Shown here: piece after piece, positions 1 through 8,822 of the stretch | Layout: each line of letters opens with the position of its first letter | How positions within the stretch are numbered: the stretch's first letter is position 1 | DNA from: Bryobacteraceae bacterium | GTDB taxonomy: Bacteria > Acidobacteriota > Terriglobia > Bryobacterales > Bryobacteraceae | DNA length: 39,670 nucleotides | Assembly (NCBI GenBank): GCA_023384675.1 | Contig: JAHDVK010000037.1 | Span: 1-39,670, forward strand | Reading direction: 5' to 3' | Program-made: the position numbers and the translations under genes | The notes under the pieces: generated by a model | Seen by the model: only the letters and a program-made list of their open reading frames with translations | What the model was told of the DNA's origin: nothing | The model's database searches: none

Positions 1-203
1 CGCAGCCCCTTGCTGACGCGCGGGGCGTCAAAGCACCGACCGTAAGGGAGGTGGAAAGCATGGAGCGACGAAGCGCAGCCCCTTGCTGACGCGCGGGGTT
101 TCGAAGCACCGACCGTAAGGGAGGTGGATCGCATGGAACGACGAAGCGCAGCCCCTTGCTGACGCGCGGGGCTTCGAAGCACCGACCGTAAGGGAGGTGG
201 AAA
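1..203. repeat. 73-bp tandem repeat, about 2.8 copies, cut by the left edge
   Basis: Copies begin at 1, 74 and 147 with an exact 73-bp period, and the third ends near 203. They differ at only a few positions. Each copy holds a hairpin: GCCCC at 5-9 can pair with GGGGC at 22-26. In copy 2 the pairing survives as a G-U wobble, and in copy 3 it is perfect. The two complete junctions carry GGGAGGTGG followed by ATG (60 and 133) and a 9-codon open frame, MERRSAAPC, ending at the TGA in TTGCTGA; the second codon differs silently (GAG/GAA). Since 73 is not a multiple of 3, the array is not one long coding repeat. Bases 204-254 hold only a small hairpin (CCGGA 226-230 with TCCGG 236-240) before the treZ stop; no T-run follows in the treZ direction, so it is not a convincing terminator. 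Confidence 0.9.
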
Positions 204-254
204 CGCCTCGATCGATCATGCGATGCCGGAGTGTGTCCGGACTCCCACTCGCCC

Positions 255-2063
255 TCAACCCCGCGCCACGTAAAGCGCAGCTTCCCAAGCACCCAGCTCG
301 AAGGGCGCCTCCTCGGGTCGCGGTTCTCCCATACCCCCGTAGAGCGTTTCGCCCGTCCACAGCGCAAGTTCCCAGTAGCGGCCGCCGTCGTCGTACGGCA
401 CTCTGCAAGGCTCGGAGGAGAAATTGGCGACGACGAGTGAGCGATCGCCTGCCTCCGAGCCCCGCTCCATTACCAGCCAGCGTTGCGCTTCGTCGAACTC
501 GACGCGGGTGAGTTCCTTGCGGCAGTTCGAGAGGCTTTCGCGCTGCCGCCGCAATTCGAAGAGCCGCTGGTAGAGGCGCAGGAGCGCGGCGTGCGGTTCC
601 TGATCGAGCTTCGCCCAATCGAGCTTGGAAGCCTTGAACGTGGACTCCGCCTGGGGGTCGGCGAACTGCTCGCCCGTCACGAACGCAGCAAACTCGCGCC
701 GCCGGCCTTCGCGCACAGCCTCGACGAGATGCGCGTCTGTGTGGCTGACGAAGTAGTGGAACGGCGCGGTTTCGCCATACTCCTGGCCCTGAAACAACAT
801 GGGCAGATAGGGGGCCGTGACCAGCAGCACGGCCGCGAGTTTTTCGCGCTCGAAGCCCGCGAGTACGCCGAGGCGCTGGCCGCGGCAGGCGTTGGCCACC
901 TGGTCGTGATTTTGGGTGCAGACCATGAAGCGCTCGCCGGGCAGGTGCGCGGAGGAATTGCCGAAGCGGCGTTTGCGGTGTTTGGAGTAACAGCCGTCGT
1001 AGACGAAGCCCGAGGTGATGGCCTTCGCCAGGTCACCCAGGGAGCCGAAGTCTTCGAGGTAGCCGTCGCCGCGCCCCAGCAGCGCGGTGTTCATCGAATG
1101 GTGGAAGTCGTCCATCCATTGCGCATGGACGGCGTGGCCGCCGCGGGCGCGGCCGTCGACGACGCGCGCATCGTTGAGATCGCTTTCGGCGATGAGATAG
1201 AGCGGACGCCCCTGGCGCGTGGTTTCAGCGTTGACCTCATCGGCCATCTCCGCGAGCAGATGGCGGGCGCTGAAGTCGAAGATGCCATGCACGGCGTCGA
1301 GGCGCAGGGCGTCGAAGCGGTACTCGGTGAGCCAGTAGAGCGCGTTGTCGAGGAAGAAGCGCCGCACCGGGTCGCTGTGCTCTCCGTCGAAGTTCAGGGC
1401 GGGTCCCCAAGGGGTGCGATAGCGGTCAGTGAAGTACGGGCCGAATTCGTTGAGGTAGTTGCCTTCGGGGCCGAGGTGGTTGTAGACGACGTCCAGAATC
1501 GCGGCGAGACCGGCCTGGTGGCAGGCTTCGACGAGGCGCTTCAAACTTTCGGGGCCGCCATACGCGCTGTGAGGCGCATAGAGGGAGACGCCATCATAGC
1601 CCCAGTTGCGCGCGCCGGGAAATTCGGCAACCGGCATGATCCCGACAGCAGTGACGCCCAAGGCGCGCAGGTACGGCAGGCGCGCAATCGCCGCTTCAAA
1701 GGTGCCCTCGCGGGTGAAAGTCCCGATGTGGAGTTCGTAGGCGACGTACTCTTCGAGCGGCCGGCCCGGCCAGTCGCCATCGCCCCATTCGAACGCATCC
1801 GGATCGACGACACGCGACGGGCCATGCACGCCGTGCGGCTGGAAGCGGGATGCGGGATCGGGCCGTTCGCGCTCGCCGTCGAGCAGATAGAAATAGTCCG
1901 CGCCATCGAGGTTGCGGGGTACAGTCAGCGAATAAACGCCGTGTTCGGCGGAATCCATTTCGTGGGATTGCCCGTCGAGCCGTAACGCAACGCTGCGGGC
2001 GCGCGGCGCCCAGACGCGAAACACGGTCTGGTTGCGGGCGTTGAGGTGCGCGCCGAACCTCAT
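255..2063 (-). CDS. treZ: Malto-oligosyltrehalose trehalohydrolase TreZ
   Basis: Cytoplasmic GH13 enzyme that releases trehalose from maltooligosyl-trehalose made by TreY. The 602-residue length is normal for the family. An N-terminal CBM48-like beta domain (about 1-90) precedes the (beta/alpha)8 barrel. Visible GH13 regions are DVVYNH (191-196), DALRLDAVH with the expected nucleophile D256, IAESD with acid/base E293, and a later QNHDQ motif. The ATG at 2063 overlaps the treY stop in an ATGA (2060-2063), which fixes the start. The frame is open further upstream to 2246, but that part lies inside treY and encodes Arg-rich sequence without family character. Last gene of the operon. Confidence 0.93.
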   Translation of the reverse strand: MRFGAHLNARNQTVFRVWAPRARSVALRLDGQSHEMDSAEHGVYSLTVPRNLDGADYFYLLDGERERPDPASRFQPHGVHGPSRVVDPDAFEWGDGDWPGRPLEEYVAYELHIGTFTREGTFEAAIARLPYLRALGVTAVGIMPVAEFPGARNWGYDGVSLYAPHSAYGGPESLKRLVEACHQAGLAAILDVVYNHLGPEGNYLNEFGPYFTDRYRTPWGPALNFDGEHSDPVRRFFLDNALYWLTEYRFDALRLDAVHGIFDFSARHLLAEMADEVNAETTRQGRPLYLIAESDLNDARVVDGRARGGHAVHAQWMDDFHHSMNTALLGRGDGYLEDFGSLGDLAKAITSGFVYDGCYSKHRKRRFGNSSAHLPGERFMVCTQNHDQVANACRGQRLGVLAGFEREKLAAVLLVTAPYLPMLFQGQEYGETAPFHYFVSHTDAHLVEAVREGRRREFAAFVTGEQFADPQAESTFKASKLDWAKLDQEPHAALLRLYQRLFELRRQRESLSNCRKELTRVEFDEAQRWLVMERGSEAGDRSLVVANFSSEPCRVPYDDGGRYWELALWTGETLYGGMGEPRPEEAPFELGAWEAALYVARG

Positions 2064-5008
2064 GCGGACGGCTCTCCTTCTTCGGCCCGGATCAACAACG
2101 CGAGCGGCAATGTCTGAAAGACGTCGGCCAGCGGGAGCGACGGCGCGCCGCGCCGTTCGCGCGCTTCGATCAAACGGCCGCTGAACACCTCGCGCCAGCG
2201 CGCGCCCGTCCACTGTTTTCTTAAGATGACCGCGGTGTCGCCCCACGCCGGCGCGCCCACGGGCATCCGCGTTTCGGCGCCCATGCCCTGAAAGAAACGT
2301 CCGCAGAGAGCGACCGCGGTGCTCTCGCCGCGATGGCGGGCAAAGGCGATGACGTGGTTATGACGAGGGCCCACCGCGCGCAGGGGCAGATAGTCGCCGC
2401 GCGCGAACAATTCCGGATGGGCCGCCCGGGTTTCGAGCAGCACACGAGTGACATGGAGCTTGACGGCTCCATTTTCCATCTGGCCGGCGAGCGATTCGAG
2501 GAGTTTGTCGCGGCCGGAAGCCGCCTCCCTCGAACGCTGATCCGCAAGCAGCGCGCGGCGCAGAGCGTAGTCCACAGGGCGGCGGTTGTCGGGATCGACG
2601 AGGCTGAAATCCCAGAGTTCGGAGCCTTGATAAAAATCCGGCACACCGGGCGCGGCCACTTTCAGCAGAACCTGGCCGAGGGCGTTGAGGAGTCCGGCGC
2701 GCAGGATGCGGTCGCGAAATTCCACGAAGTGGGCGGCGAAACGGTTGCCGGATGCAGGCTGCGTGATGGTGCGGACGAACTGGTGCACGGCGCCTTCGTA
2801 TGCTTCGTTCGGGTTCACCCAACTGGTGTGGAGCTTGGCCTCGCGCAGCGCCTTGGTGACGTACCCGCAGAGCCGGTCTGTGGCTTCGCGGTACTGATCA
2901 TCCGTGAGCGCGCCCAGCGGCCAGAAGCCGAGCAGGGTTTGGTAGATGAGGTACTCTTCGTTGTTGTCCGGCGCGGCGCGGCCCTGAACGTCCAGCTTGG
3001 CTTCGCGGTTTTCGGCCGCCCAGGAATGCAGGGCCTGGTGCCACATTCCGGGGATTTCGCTGAGCACGTTGATGCGGGCGCGGACGTCCTCACTGCGTTT
3101 GGTGTCGTGCGTCGAGGTGGCGAGCATGGCGTTGGGCCATTCCTTCAACCGCGTTGCGTTGCGCAGATGGAATTCGGCCAGCGAGGAACCAAATTTCTCC
3201 GGATGGCCGCCGACTTCGTTGAGCGAGGTCAGCGGGAAATAGCGGTAAAAGGCGGTGTCCTCGAGGCTCTTCGCCATCACCGTACCGGTGAACTGCTGCA
3301 GGCTCATCACGAACTGGCGGCGCCTTTCCATTTGCGCCTCGTTGATTCCCTCGGGTTGCTCGAGCAGCAGGATTTGCTCGATGAAATCGTAGATGGACTT
3401 GTCAATGGCCGCGTTCCGGCGCTTGGCCTCGGCCACGGCGGTGCGGATGTGGCGTTCGTCCTCGCTGTCCGGACGCTTGGAATCGGGATCGGCGTAGGTG
3501 CGGTAGATGGGAAAGCAGGCGATGACCTCGCGCAGGGCGTCCTTCTGGCTTTCGAGGGTGAAGTCGCGCGTGAAGCGGTGCTGTTCGCTGAGACGGTCGA
3601 GGCGGCGGGCGAGCACGGTGAGTTCGCTCGACAGCGAAACGCGGAGGATGAGCTTTTTCGTGTTGTAGAGCAGGTCCTCGTGGCGCTGGTTCCAGCCGGT
3701 GAAGCGTTCGTAGATGCGGAGGAACGCGTGGCGGCGCGAGGTGTCCACAAAGAGGCCGTTGACGAAGTTGAGAAAACCGTAGCCGGTGGTGCCTTCGATG
3801 GACCATTGCGGCCGGAGGCGTTCGTCCCCGGACAGGATCTTCTCGGCAACGATGTAAAACGGCCGCCGTTCGTCCAGGGCCGGCCCCGAAACGCCGCCAT
3901 CGCGCAGGGCGTCGCGGCAGGCGTTCTGCAGGTCGTTGAAGTAGCGCTCCGGGTCGTAGAGGCCATCCGGGTGATCGACGCGGAAGCCATGAATGCGGCC
4001 TTCGCGGACCTGCTCGAAGAGCTTGCCATGGACGGCATCAAACACGGGCGGCTCCTCGACGCGGATGGCCGCGAGGTCGTTGATGTCGAAGAAGCGCCGG
4101 TAGTTGATTTCGTCGGCGGCGACGCGCCAGAAACAGAGCCGGTATGACTGATCGGAGAGAATCCGTTCGAGCAGGTCGAAGCTGCGGGGGGCGCCGCGCT
4201 GGCCGTTGGCGCGGGCGACGACGGCGTCGATCGCTTCCTGTGCCGGTTCGTATGTTTCGACAAGAGCGGCCAACCGGCGCTTGATGACCTCTTTTTCGCG
4301 GTAGCGCTCGCGGATGCGGGATTCCTGTTTTTCAGAGCCTGGCGGCAGGTAGGTGAGCGCGGTCAGGATGCTTTCCAGTTCGAGGACAGCTTCGTGCTCC
4401 GGATCGAGCAACTTGCGCATACGCCGCAGCGCGGGCTCGATCAGGCGGGTCCACGAGCGGGGGCCGAGGGGCAGCGGGTGTCCATAAAAGGTGGCATAAA
4501 AGGCGCCGGCGTCGAAGGACACGCCAAGGTCGCCGTTCTCAAGGACACGGCCGAACTGGTCGCCGAGCACGGGCAACAGGACGCGGTTGGCCAGCTCTTC
4601 CTTCGGCGGATGCCAGTCGATGTCAAACGATTGCGCATGCGGCGAACTGGGGCCGTTCTCGAGCACGTCCCACCACCAGCGGTTGTCTTCGTGGGCGACG
4701 CTCATGTGATTGGGCACGACGTCGGCGATGAGGTGCAACCCGGCGCGCCGGGCGGCGGCGGCGAGTTCGATGAAACCGGCCTCGCCGCCGGCCTCGGGAC
4801 TGATCTCGTCATGCGCGGTGATGTCGTAGCCGTGCAGGCTGCCGGGCGCGGCCCGAAGAATGGGGGAGAGGTACAGGTGACTGACGCCGAGTTCGGCGAA
4901 ATAGTCAGTCAGCTCCGCGGCGGAGGCGAACGGAAAGGAGTGGTTGATCTGCAGGCGGCAGGTGGCGCGCGGCAGAAAAAAAGGCTGCGATTCGGAGATA
5001 TTTCTCAT
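2060..5008 (-). CDS. treY: Malto-oligosyltrehalose synthase TreY
   Basis: Intramolecular transglucosylase of GH13 that turns the reducing-end alpha-1,4 bond of maltooligosaccharides into alpha,alpha-1,1, giving maltooligosyl-trehalose for TreZ. The protein has 982 residues, somewhat longer than many TreY. Motifs: RATCRLQ near the N-terminus (14-20), DVVPNHM (96-102), GFRVDHPDG with nucleophile D345, VAEKIL with acid/base E389, and STHDTKR around 632-638 with the third carboxylate D635. It starts 20 bp after the treT stop and overlaps treZ by 4 bp, so it is clearly co-transcribed. No debranching enzyme (treX) lies in the window; substrate presumably comes from glycogen. Confidence 0.95.
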   Translation of the reverse strand: MRNISESQPFFLPRATCRLQINHSFPFASAAELTDYFAELGVSHLYLSPILRAAPGSLHGYDITAHDEISPEAGGEAGFIELAAAARRAGLHLIADVVPNHMSVAHEDNRWWWDVLENGPSSPHAQSFDIDWHPPKEELANRVLLPVLGDQFGRVLENGDLGVSFDAGAFYATFYGHPLPLGPRSWTRLIEPALRRMRKLLDPEHEAVLELESILTALTYLPPGSEKQESRIRERYREKEVIKRRLAALVETYEPAQEAIDAVVARANGQRGAPRSFDLLERILSDQSYRLCFWRVAADEINYRRFFDINDLAAIRVEEPPVFDAVHGKLFEQVREGRIHGFRVDHPDGLYDPERYFNDLQNACRDALRDGGVSGPALDERRPFYIVAEKILSGDERLRPQWSIEGTTGYGFLNFVNGLFVDTSRRHAFLRIYERFTGWNQRHEDLLYNTKKLILRVSLSSELTVLARRLDRLSEQHRFTRDFTLESQKDALREVIACFPIYRTYADPDSKRPDSEDERHIRTAVAEAKRRNAAIDKSIYDFIEQILLLEQPEGINEAQMERRRQFVMSLQQFTGTVMAKSLEDTAFYRYFPLTSLNEVGGHPEKFGSSLAEFHLRNATRLKEWPNAMLATSTHDTKRSEDVRARINVLSEIPGMWHQALHSWAAENREAKLDVQGRAAPDNNEEYLIYQTLLGFWPLGALTDDQYREATDRLCGYVTKALREAKLHTSWVNPNEAYEGAVHQFVRTITQPASGNRFAAHFVEFRDRILRAGLLNALGQVLLKVAAPGVPDFYQGSELWDFSLVDPDNRRPVDYALRRALLADQRSREAASGRDKLLESLAGQMENGAVKLHVTRVLLETRAAHPELFARGDYLPLRAVGPRHNHVIAFARHRGESTAVALCGRFFQGMGAETRMPVGAPAWGDTAVILRKQWTGARWREVFSGRLIEARERRGAPSLPLADVFQTLPLALLIRAEEGEPSA

Positions 5009-5028
5009 TCAACGGAAGCGCGATTCGC

Positions 5029-6258
5029 TCAGACCAGGTCCACGATATCGGCGCCGGGGTGCTCGAGCGCCAGCATCACGAGAAGGTAGTCCTTCACGTG
5101 GCGCGTGAGCAGGAAGTTCTGCTTCACGTGCTGATGCCCATTCTCCCCCATCTGGCGGCCGAATTCAGGGTCGGCCAGGATTTGCGCGGCGCGGCTGGCG
5201 GCGCCTTCGGGCGAGTGGACCAGGAATCCGGTGACGCCGTTGATCACCTGCACGCGGATGCCGCCGACGGCGCCCCCGATCACCGGCTTGCGCTTCCAGA
5301 GCGCCTCGCTCACCGTAAGGCCGAAGCCTTCCTTGAGCGATTTCTGGAACACGATGGTGGAGCCGCGGACGAGGGCGTTGATTTCCAGGTCGCTGAAGGG
5401 CGGCAGCAGCAGGACCTTAATATCGGGGTCGCCTTCGGCCGCCTCATGCACCTCGCGGAGCACTTCGGCGCCCTCGGGGTCATCGGGAGCGCCACCGCCC
5501 GCGATCACCAACTGGCAGTCGTGCTTCTTTTTCGCAAGGCGGTAGGCGGCGATGACGCCGAGCGGGTCCTTCAGCCGGTCGAAGCGCGAAATTTGCGTCA
5601 AAAGGGGCCGTTTGGGGTCGATTTCGTACTTTTCAAGCACTGTGCGGATGAATTCGGGCTCGAGTTCACGGTTCTTGTCGGCCAGCGGATCGATGGATGG
5701 CCACACCATGAATTGCGGGATTGGAAGGCGCTGGGCGAAGTCCGGCATCGAGAACAATGAGGCGTCGTATTGTTCCACCATGGGGCGCAGAAAGTTCCAG
5801 ACGCGCGGATCGGGGGTGGAGACATCGATGTGGCAGCGCCATGCCCACTTCTTTCCAATTTCGCGACGGCGGGCGATCAAGCCCGCCGGCTGCGGATCAT
5901 GGATGAACATCACGTCGCCGTGCAGGTCCATATCCCGGAGATTCATCTCCGTGTTCTCGCGGAAGCAATCGAGCATTTCATCCGTGATCGTTTCCTTCGC
6001 GCCGTGGAGCGCGTTGTGGAAGGCCTTCGTCACGTTGAAGAACGCCTCATCGCCCTTGATGACGTCCCAGGAGGCGTTGATGCCGAGATCCTTGAGCAGA
6101 GGGATCATGCGGGTGAGGATCTCCGCCACGCCGCCGCCGACCGGCGTGGAGTTGATGTTCTGGAGCGAGAGATGGCGCACGCGGTCGGCGACAATATGGA
6201 GTTCGTCGAGCACCTCAGCGCCGGCGATTTCGCGGTAATTGTCGAGATGGACCGTCAT
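5029..6258 (-). CDS. treT: Trehalose glycosyltransferring synthase TreT (GT4)
   Basis: GT4-type retaining glycosyltransferase of the TreT group, which links NDP-glucose and glucose to trehalose, reversibly in characterised members. It has 409 residues. The N-terminal INSTPVGGGVAEIL stretch (35-48) is the hallmark of this family. Other visible sites are HDPQ (120-123), SRFDRLKDP (224-232) and the GT4 E-x7-E pair E310/E318 in KEGFG...SEAL. The start overlaps the upstream DUF5752 gene by ATGA (6255-6258), and treY follows after 20 bp. Exact donor (ADP-, UDP- or GDP-glucose) and direction in the cell cannot be read from sequence. Trehalose phosphorylase-like GT4 enzymes are the main alternative. 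Confidence 0.85.
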   Translation of the reverse strand: MTVHLDNYREIAGAEVLDELHIVADRVRHLSLQNINSTPVGGGVAEILTRMIPLLKDLGINASWDVIKGDEAFFNVTKAFHNALHGAKETITDEMLDCFRENTEMNLRDMDLHGDVMFIHDPQPAGLIARRREIGKKWAWRCHIDVSTPDPRVWNFLRPMVEQYDASLFSMPDFAQRLPIPQFMVWPSIDPLADKNRELEPEFIRTVLEKYEIDPKRPLLTQISRFDRLKDPLGVIAAYRLAKKKHDCQLVIAGGGAPDDPEGAEVLREVHEAAEGDPDIKVLLLPPFSDLEINALVRGSTIVFQKSLKEGFGLTVSEALWKRKPVIGGAVGGIRVQVINGVTGFLVHSPEGAASRAAQILADPEFGRQMGENGHQHVKQNFLLTRHVKDYLLVMLALEHPGADIVDLV

Positions 6259-6914
6259 GCTACGGGCCTCTCGTGCTGCGCGCCGAGCGCGAGGATCTTC
6301 GATTTCAGCCCCTCAAGGTCCATGGAGTAGGGATCGAGGGCGTCGATCGCGCGGGCCAGTTGGGTTTCGCCGCGCCCCTCGAGCCAGGCTGAGAAGTCGT
6401 TCGTCTTCCTCTCCAGTCGCAAGCGGGCCTCGAGGAAATGAAAATAGAGCGAGAGGCGGGAAATGTGACGTAAGTGCTCAAAGAATTCCGGAACAGTCCA
6501 GGCCGTCACCCCGGTAGGAAAGATGAAACTCTTTGACTGGCAGAAGTGAAACAAATTATCTCGCGGCGCCTGACGCAGTTCGAAATTCGGAGCGGACATG
6601 TGCTCATCGATTACCCGCAGCAACTCCTCGCGCAACTGACGGATAGAAGTAAATGCATAGATTTCGATCGCAGCCAGTTTCTCGGAAAGAGCGGGCTCCT
6701 GGATGGCTTCGTGCGCCCAGATGGCGAATTGGTTGTAAACCACGTGCCTGCTGAGATTGTGCGAAAGAAACAGGTGGTGGGTGTGGTAGAAGATGGAGGA
6801 TCCGGGGACTTCCGCCACCAAATCCCGCAACTCCTGAAGATTCGCAGCCTGGCGGCCCGCCAGCTCCACCAGGCGGCGCTCGGTATGAAAATGGAATGGC
6901 TGGTCATTAGGCAT
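6255..6914 (-). CDS. DUF5752-type protein, first gene of the trehalose operon
   Basis: Soluble protein of 219 residues with no signal peptide or membrane segment. Sequence style matches what I recall as the DUF5752 family, whose members tend to sit beside TreT-like glycosyltransferases; its biochemical role is not known to me. It is rich in aromatic and His residues (FYHTHHLFLSHNLSRH, about 57-72; FHFCQSKSF near 145), predicted mostly helical, with charged amphipathic helices in the middle. Its stop overlaps the treT start (ATGA), implying tight stoichiometry and perhaps a partner or regulator of TreT. ATG 6914 is preceded by a 48-nt leader downstream of a good extended -10 site. Confidence 0.75.
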   Translation of the reverse strand: MPNDQPFHFHTERRLVELAGRQAANLQELRDLVAEVPGSSIFYHTHHLFLSHNLSRHVVYNQFAIWAHEAIQEPALSEKLAAIEIYAFTSIRQLREELLRVIDEHMSAPNFELRQAPRDNLFHFCQSKSFIFPTGVTAWTVPEFFEHLRHISRLSLYFHFLEARLRLERKTNDFSAWLEGRGETQLARAIDALDPYSMDLEGLKSKILALGAQHERPVA

Positions 6915-6946
6915 GGCAAAGAGGACTGCCCGCCGCCATACGGAAT

Positions 6947-6958
6947 TGCCGCGCGGCA
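6947..6958. promoter_or_regulatory. Perfect 12-bp palindrome in the trehalose operon leader
   Basis: TGCCGCGCGGCA is fully self-complementary. It lies between the predicted transcription start (about 6962) and the DUF5752 ATG at 6914. It could be a repressor site just after +1, or a small stem in the leader; it may also be chance in GC-rich DNA. Confidence 0.3.
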
Positions 6959-6968
6959 GGTATCTCTT

Positions 6969-6977
6969 AGATTAGCA
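6969..6977 (-). promoter_or_regulatory. Extended -10 promoter of the trehalose operon
   Basis: On the minus strand this reads TGCTAATCT, an extended -10 (TGn plus TAATCT). It lies in the most AT-rich stretch of the area (6961-7018), between metW and the operon. Predicted start of transcription is near 6962, giving a leader of about 48 nt. The -35 position (6992-6997, TTTCTC) is poor, as is often tolerated with an extended -10, and falls inside one copy of an 8-bp direct repeat. Confidence 0.55.
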
Positions 6978-6990
6978 AACACAAATAAAA

Positions 6991-7018
6991 TGAGAAATAC
7001 AGGATACAGGTGAGAAAT
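6991..7018. promoter_or_regulatory. Direct repeat TGAGAAAT, 20-bp period, upstream of the trehalose promoter
   Basis: TGAGAAAT occurs at 6991-6998 and again at 7011-7018, separated by 12 bp that are themselves a short repeat (ACAGGATACAGG). The 20-bp period equals about two DNA turns. Relative to the predicted start at 6962, the copies centre near -33 and -53, a common place for activator binding. The regulator is unknown. Confidence 0.4.
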
Positions 7019-7038
7019 CGGACAGGATCCGGAGTAGA

Positions 7039-7641
7039 TTACGAGCGCCGGAACAAATACACGGCGATTTCGGCCAGCAGATTGGGAAAGAGTTCAATGC
7101 GGCGGTCACCGGCGAGAAACAACCGCCGTTCAATCTTCCAGCCTTGTTCCCGAATGAATTCCTCGAAGTCCTGAACAGTGAGGAAATGAATATTGGGCGA
7201 TTCGTACCAGTTGTGGGGAAACAGCGGCGTGCGGGGGGCGCGGCCGCTGGTGAGGTGGGCGAGGCGGACGCGCCAGTGTCCGAAGTTGGGGAAGGCGACG
7301 ATGGCATGCCGTCCCACGCGCAACATCTGTTCGAGCACGGCGAGGGGGCGCTGCGCCTCCTGCAGGGTCTGGCTGAGGATCACGTAATCGAAGGCCGCGC
7401 CGGGGTAGTCCGGGAGGCTCTGTTCGATGTCGCCCTGATAGACGGTGACGCCGCGGGCCACGGCGGCCTGCACGAGGGCGCGCTGGCGCTCGACGCCGCG
7501 GCCGGCGACCTGCTTATGCTCCTTGAGCCACGCGAGCAGGGCTCCGTCGCCGCAGCCCAGATCTAACACCCTCGCCCCGCGCGGCACCAGTTCACTAATG
7601 AGCGCGTAGTCGCCGCGCCCGAGAACTTCCTTCACCCTCAC
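7039..7641 (-). CDS. metW: Methionine biosynthesis methyltransferase-fold protein MetW
   Basis: MetW is the class I SAM-methyltransferase-fold partner of MetX; in other bacteria it is needed for homoserine acetylation activity. The 200-residue protein shows motif [10 protein letters not shown] (25-33) and a family-typical second half ([26 protein letters not shown]). GTG 7641 is chosen because it overlaps the metX stop as GTGA (7638-7641); the longer frame to 7773 lies inside metX and is Arg-rich. A second GTG at 7635 is possible. It ends 124 bp before the trehalose operon start codon, and the region between carries that operon's promoter. Confidence 0.9.
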   Translation of the reverse strand: MRVKEVLGRGDYALISELVPRGARVLDLGCGDGALLAWLKEHKQVAGRGVERQRALVQAAVARGVTVYQGDIEQSLPDYPGAAFDYVILSQTLQEAQRPLAVLEQMLRVGRHAIVAFPNFGHWRVRLAHLTSGRAPRTPLFPHNWYESPNIHFLTVQDFEEFIREQGWKIERRLFLAGDRRIELFPNLLAEIAVYLFRRS

Positions 7642-8768
7642 GACGGCGCGACCTTCGCGGAATCGATGCCGGCCTCGCGCGCGACGCGGGCCAGGAAACC
7701 GCTGACGATGCCGGTCTGCTCGCCCACGTCCACGAGGAATGCGTCGTGGCCATAGCTGGAGCTCAGCTCGCAATAGGTGACATCGTGATTGCGGCCGCGC
7801 AGGGCGTTGACGATTTCGAGCGACTGATAGCTCGGGTAAAGCCAGTCGGAGGTGAAGCTGATCACCAGGAAGCGGGAGTGGGTCTTTTCGAGCGCGGCTG
7901 CCAGGGAGGGGGCGCCGTTTGTCAGGTCGAAATAGTCCATCGCCTTGGTGATGTACAAGTAGGAATTGGCGTCGAAGCGGCCCACGAATTGAGAGCCGCG
8001 GTAGCGCAGGTAGCTTTCGACTTCGAAATCGATGTCGAACCCGTAGCTGACGGTCTCGCGGTTGCGCAGGCGGCGCCCGAATTTTTCGCGCATTGACTCG
8101 TCGCTCATGTAGGTGATGTGCCCGACCATGCGCGCGACGGCGAGGCCGCGCGCGGGCGGCGGTCCGTCGTAGTAGTCGCCGTTGTTGAAGTCGGGATCGG
8201 CGACAATCGCCTGCCGCCCGGTTTCGTTGAAGGCGATCTGCTGGGCGCTATGCCGCGCGGTGGCGGCGATGGGCAGGCAGGCCTCGACCATGTCCGGGTA
8301 GGAGACGGCCCATTCGAGGGCCTGCATGCCGCCCATCGAGCCGCCCGTGACGGCGAGCAGCCTCGGGATGCGCAGATGGTCCACCAGGGCTTTCTGCAAG
8401 CGCACCATGTCGCGGATGGTGATTACGGGAAAGCTGAGCGCGTAGCGGCGGCCGGTGCCGGGGTTGATCGAAGAAGGGCCGGTGGTGCCGCGGCAGCCGC
8501 CCAGGACGTTGGCGCAGAACACGAAGTAGCGGTCCGTGTCGAAGGCTTTGCCGGGCCCGATCATGTTGGCCCACCAGCCGGGTTTGCCCTCGTGGTCGAT
8601 GCCGCCGGCGTGGGCGTCGCCGGTGAAGGCGTGCAGAATGAGGATAGCGTTGGTCCGCTCGCGGTTCAACTCGCCGTAGCTTTCGTAGGCCACGGTAACG
8701 CCACGCAGAGTGGCCCCGCAATCGAGCTTCAGGGTGTCAAATTGGGCGGTTTGGACTTCGGCGATCAT
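7638..8768 (-). CDS. metX: Homoserine O-acyltransferase MetX
   Basis: Alpha/beta-hydrolase enzyme transferring an acyl group (annotated as acetyl) from acyl-CoA to homoserine, the committed step to methionine. 376 residues, the usual length. Catalytic triad is visible: S144 in [13 protein letters not shown]308 in TSDWLYP and H341 in YGHDAF. Acetyl versus succinyl specificity cannot be settled by eye, although the MetX fold with MetW next to it is the usual acetyltransferase arrangement. ATG 8768 follows a good sigma70-type promoter with a leader of about 19 nt. First gene of the metXW operon; its promoter overlaps the 3' end of nikR. Confidence 0.95.
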   Translation of the reverse strand: MIAEVQTAQFDTLKLDCGATLRGVTVAYESYGELNRERTNAILILHAFTGDAHAGGIDHEGKPGWWANMIGPGKAFDTDRYFVFCANVLGGCRGTTGPSSINPGTGRRYALSFPVITIRDMVRLQKALVDHLRIPRLLAVTGGSMGGMQALEWAVSYPDMVEACLPIAATARHSAQQIAFNETGRQAIVADPDFNNGDYYDGPPPARGLAVARMVGHITYMSDESMREKFGRRLRNRETVSYGFDIDFEVESYLRYRGSQFVGRFDANSYLYITKAMDYFDLTNGAPSLAAALEKTHSRFLVISFTSDWLYPSYQSLEIVNALRGRNHDVTYCELSSSYGHDAFLVDVGEQTGIVSGFLARVAREAGIDSAKVAPS

Positions 8769-8793
8769 GGACCCAGATGTCCGGCGAAACCCT

Positions 8794-8822
8794 ATTGTAG
8801 CCCGCTAGCGCACAGTGGTCAG
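8794..8822 (-). promoter_or_regulatory. Sigma70-type promoter of metXW
   Basis: On the minus strand, CTGACC (8822-8817), 17 bp, then TACAAT (8799-8794). Four and five of six bases match the consensus hexamers, at ideal spacing. Transcription would start near 8787. The -35 lies inside the last codons of nikR (stop at 8805). Confidence 0.65.

Noticed and set aside
1-203. CRISPR array
   Set aside because: The repeat unit is contiguous (no unique spacers between copies) and 73 bp long.
226-240. CCGGA-N5-TCCGG hairpin after treZ as a terminator
   Set aside because: Stem of only 5 bp and no T-run on the transcribed side.
2064-2246. N-terminal extension of treZ by 61 residues
   Set aside because: It lies inside treY, is Arg-rich, and the ATGA junction gives the normal TreZ N-terminus.
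2333-4147. 604-codon open frame on the plus strand opposite treY
   Set aside because: It mirrors treY in high-GC DNA, where the antisense frame stays open by codon bias; no domain is recognisable. The same applies to 483-1985, opposite treZ.
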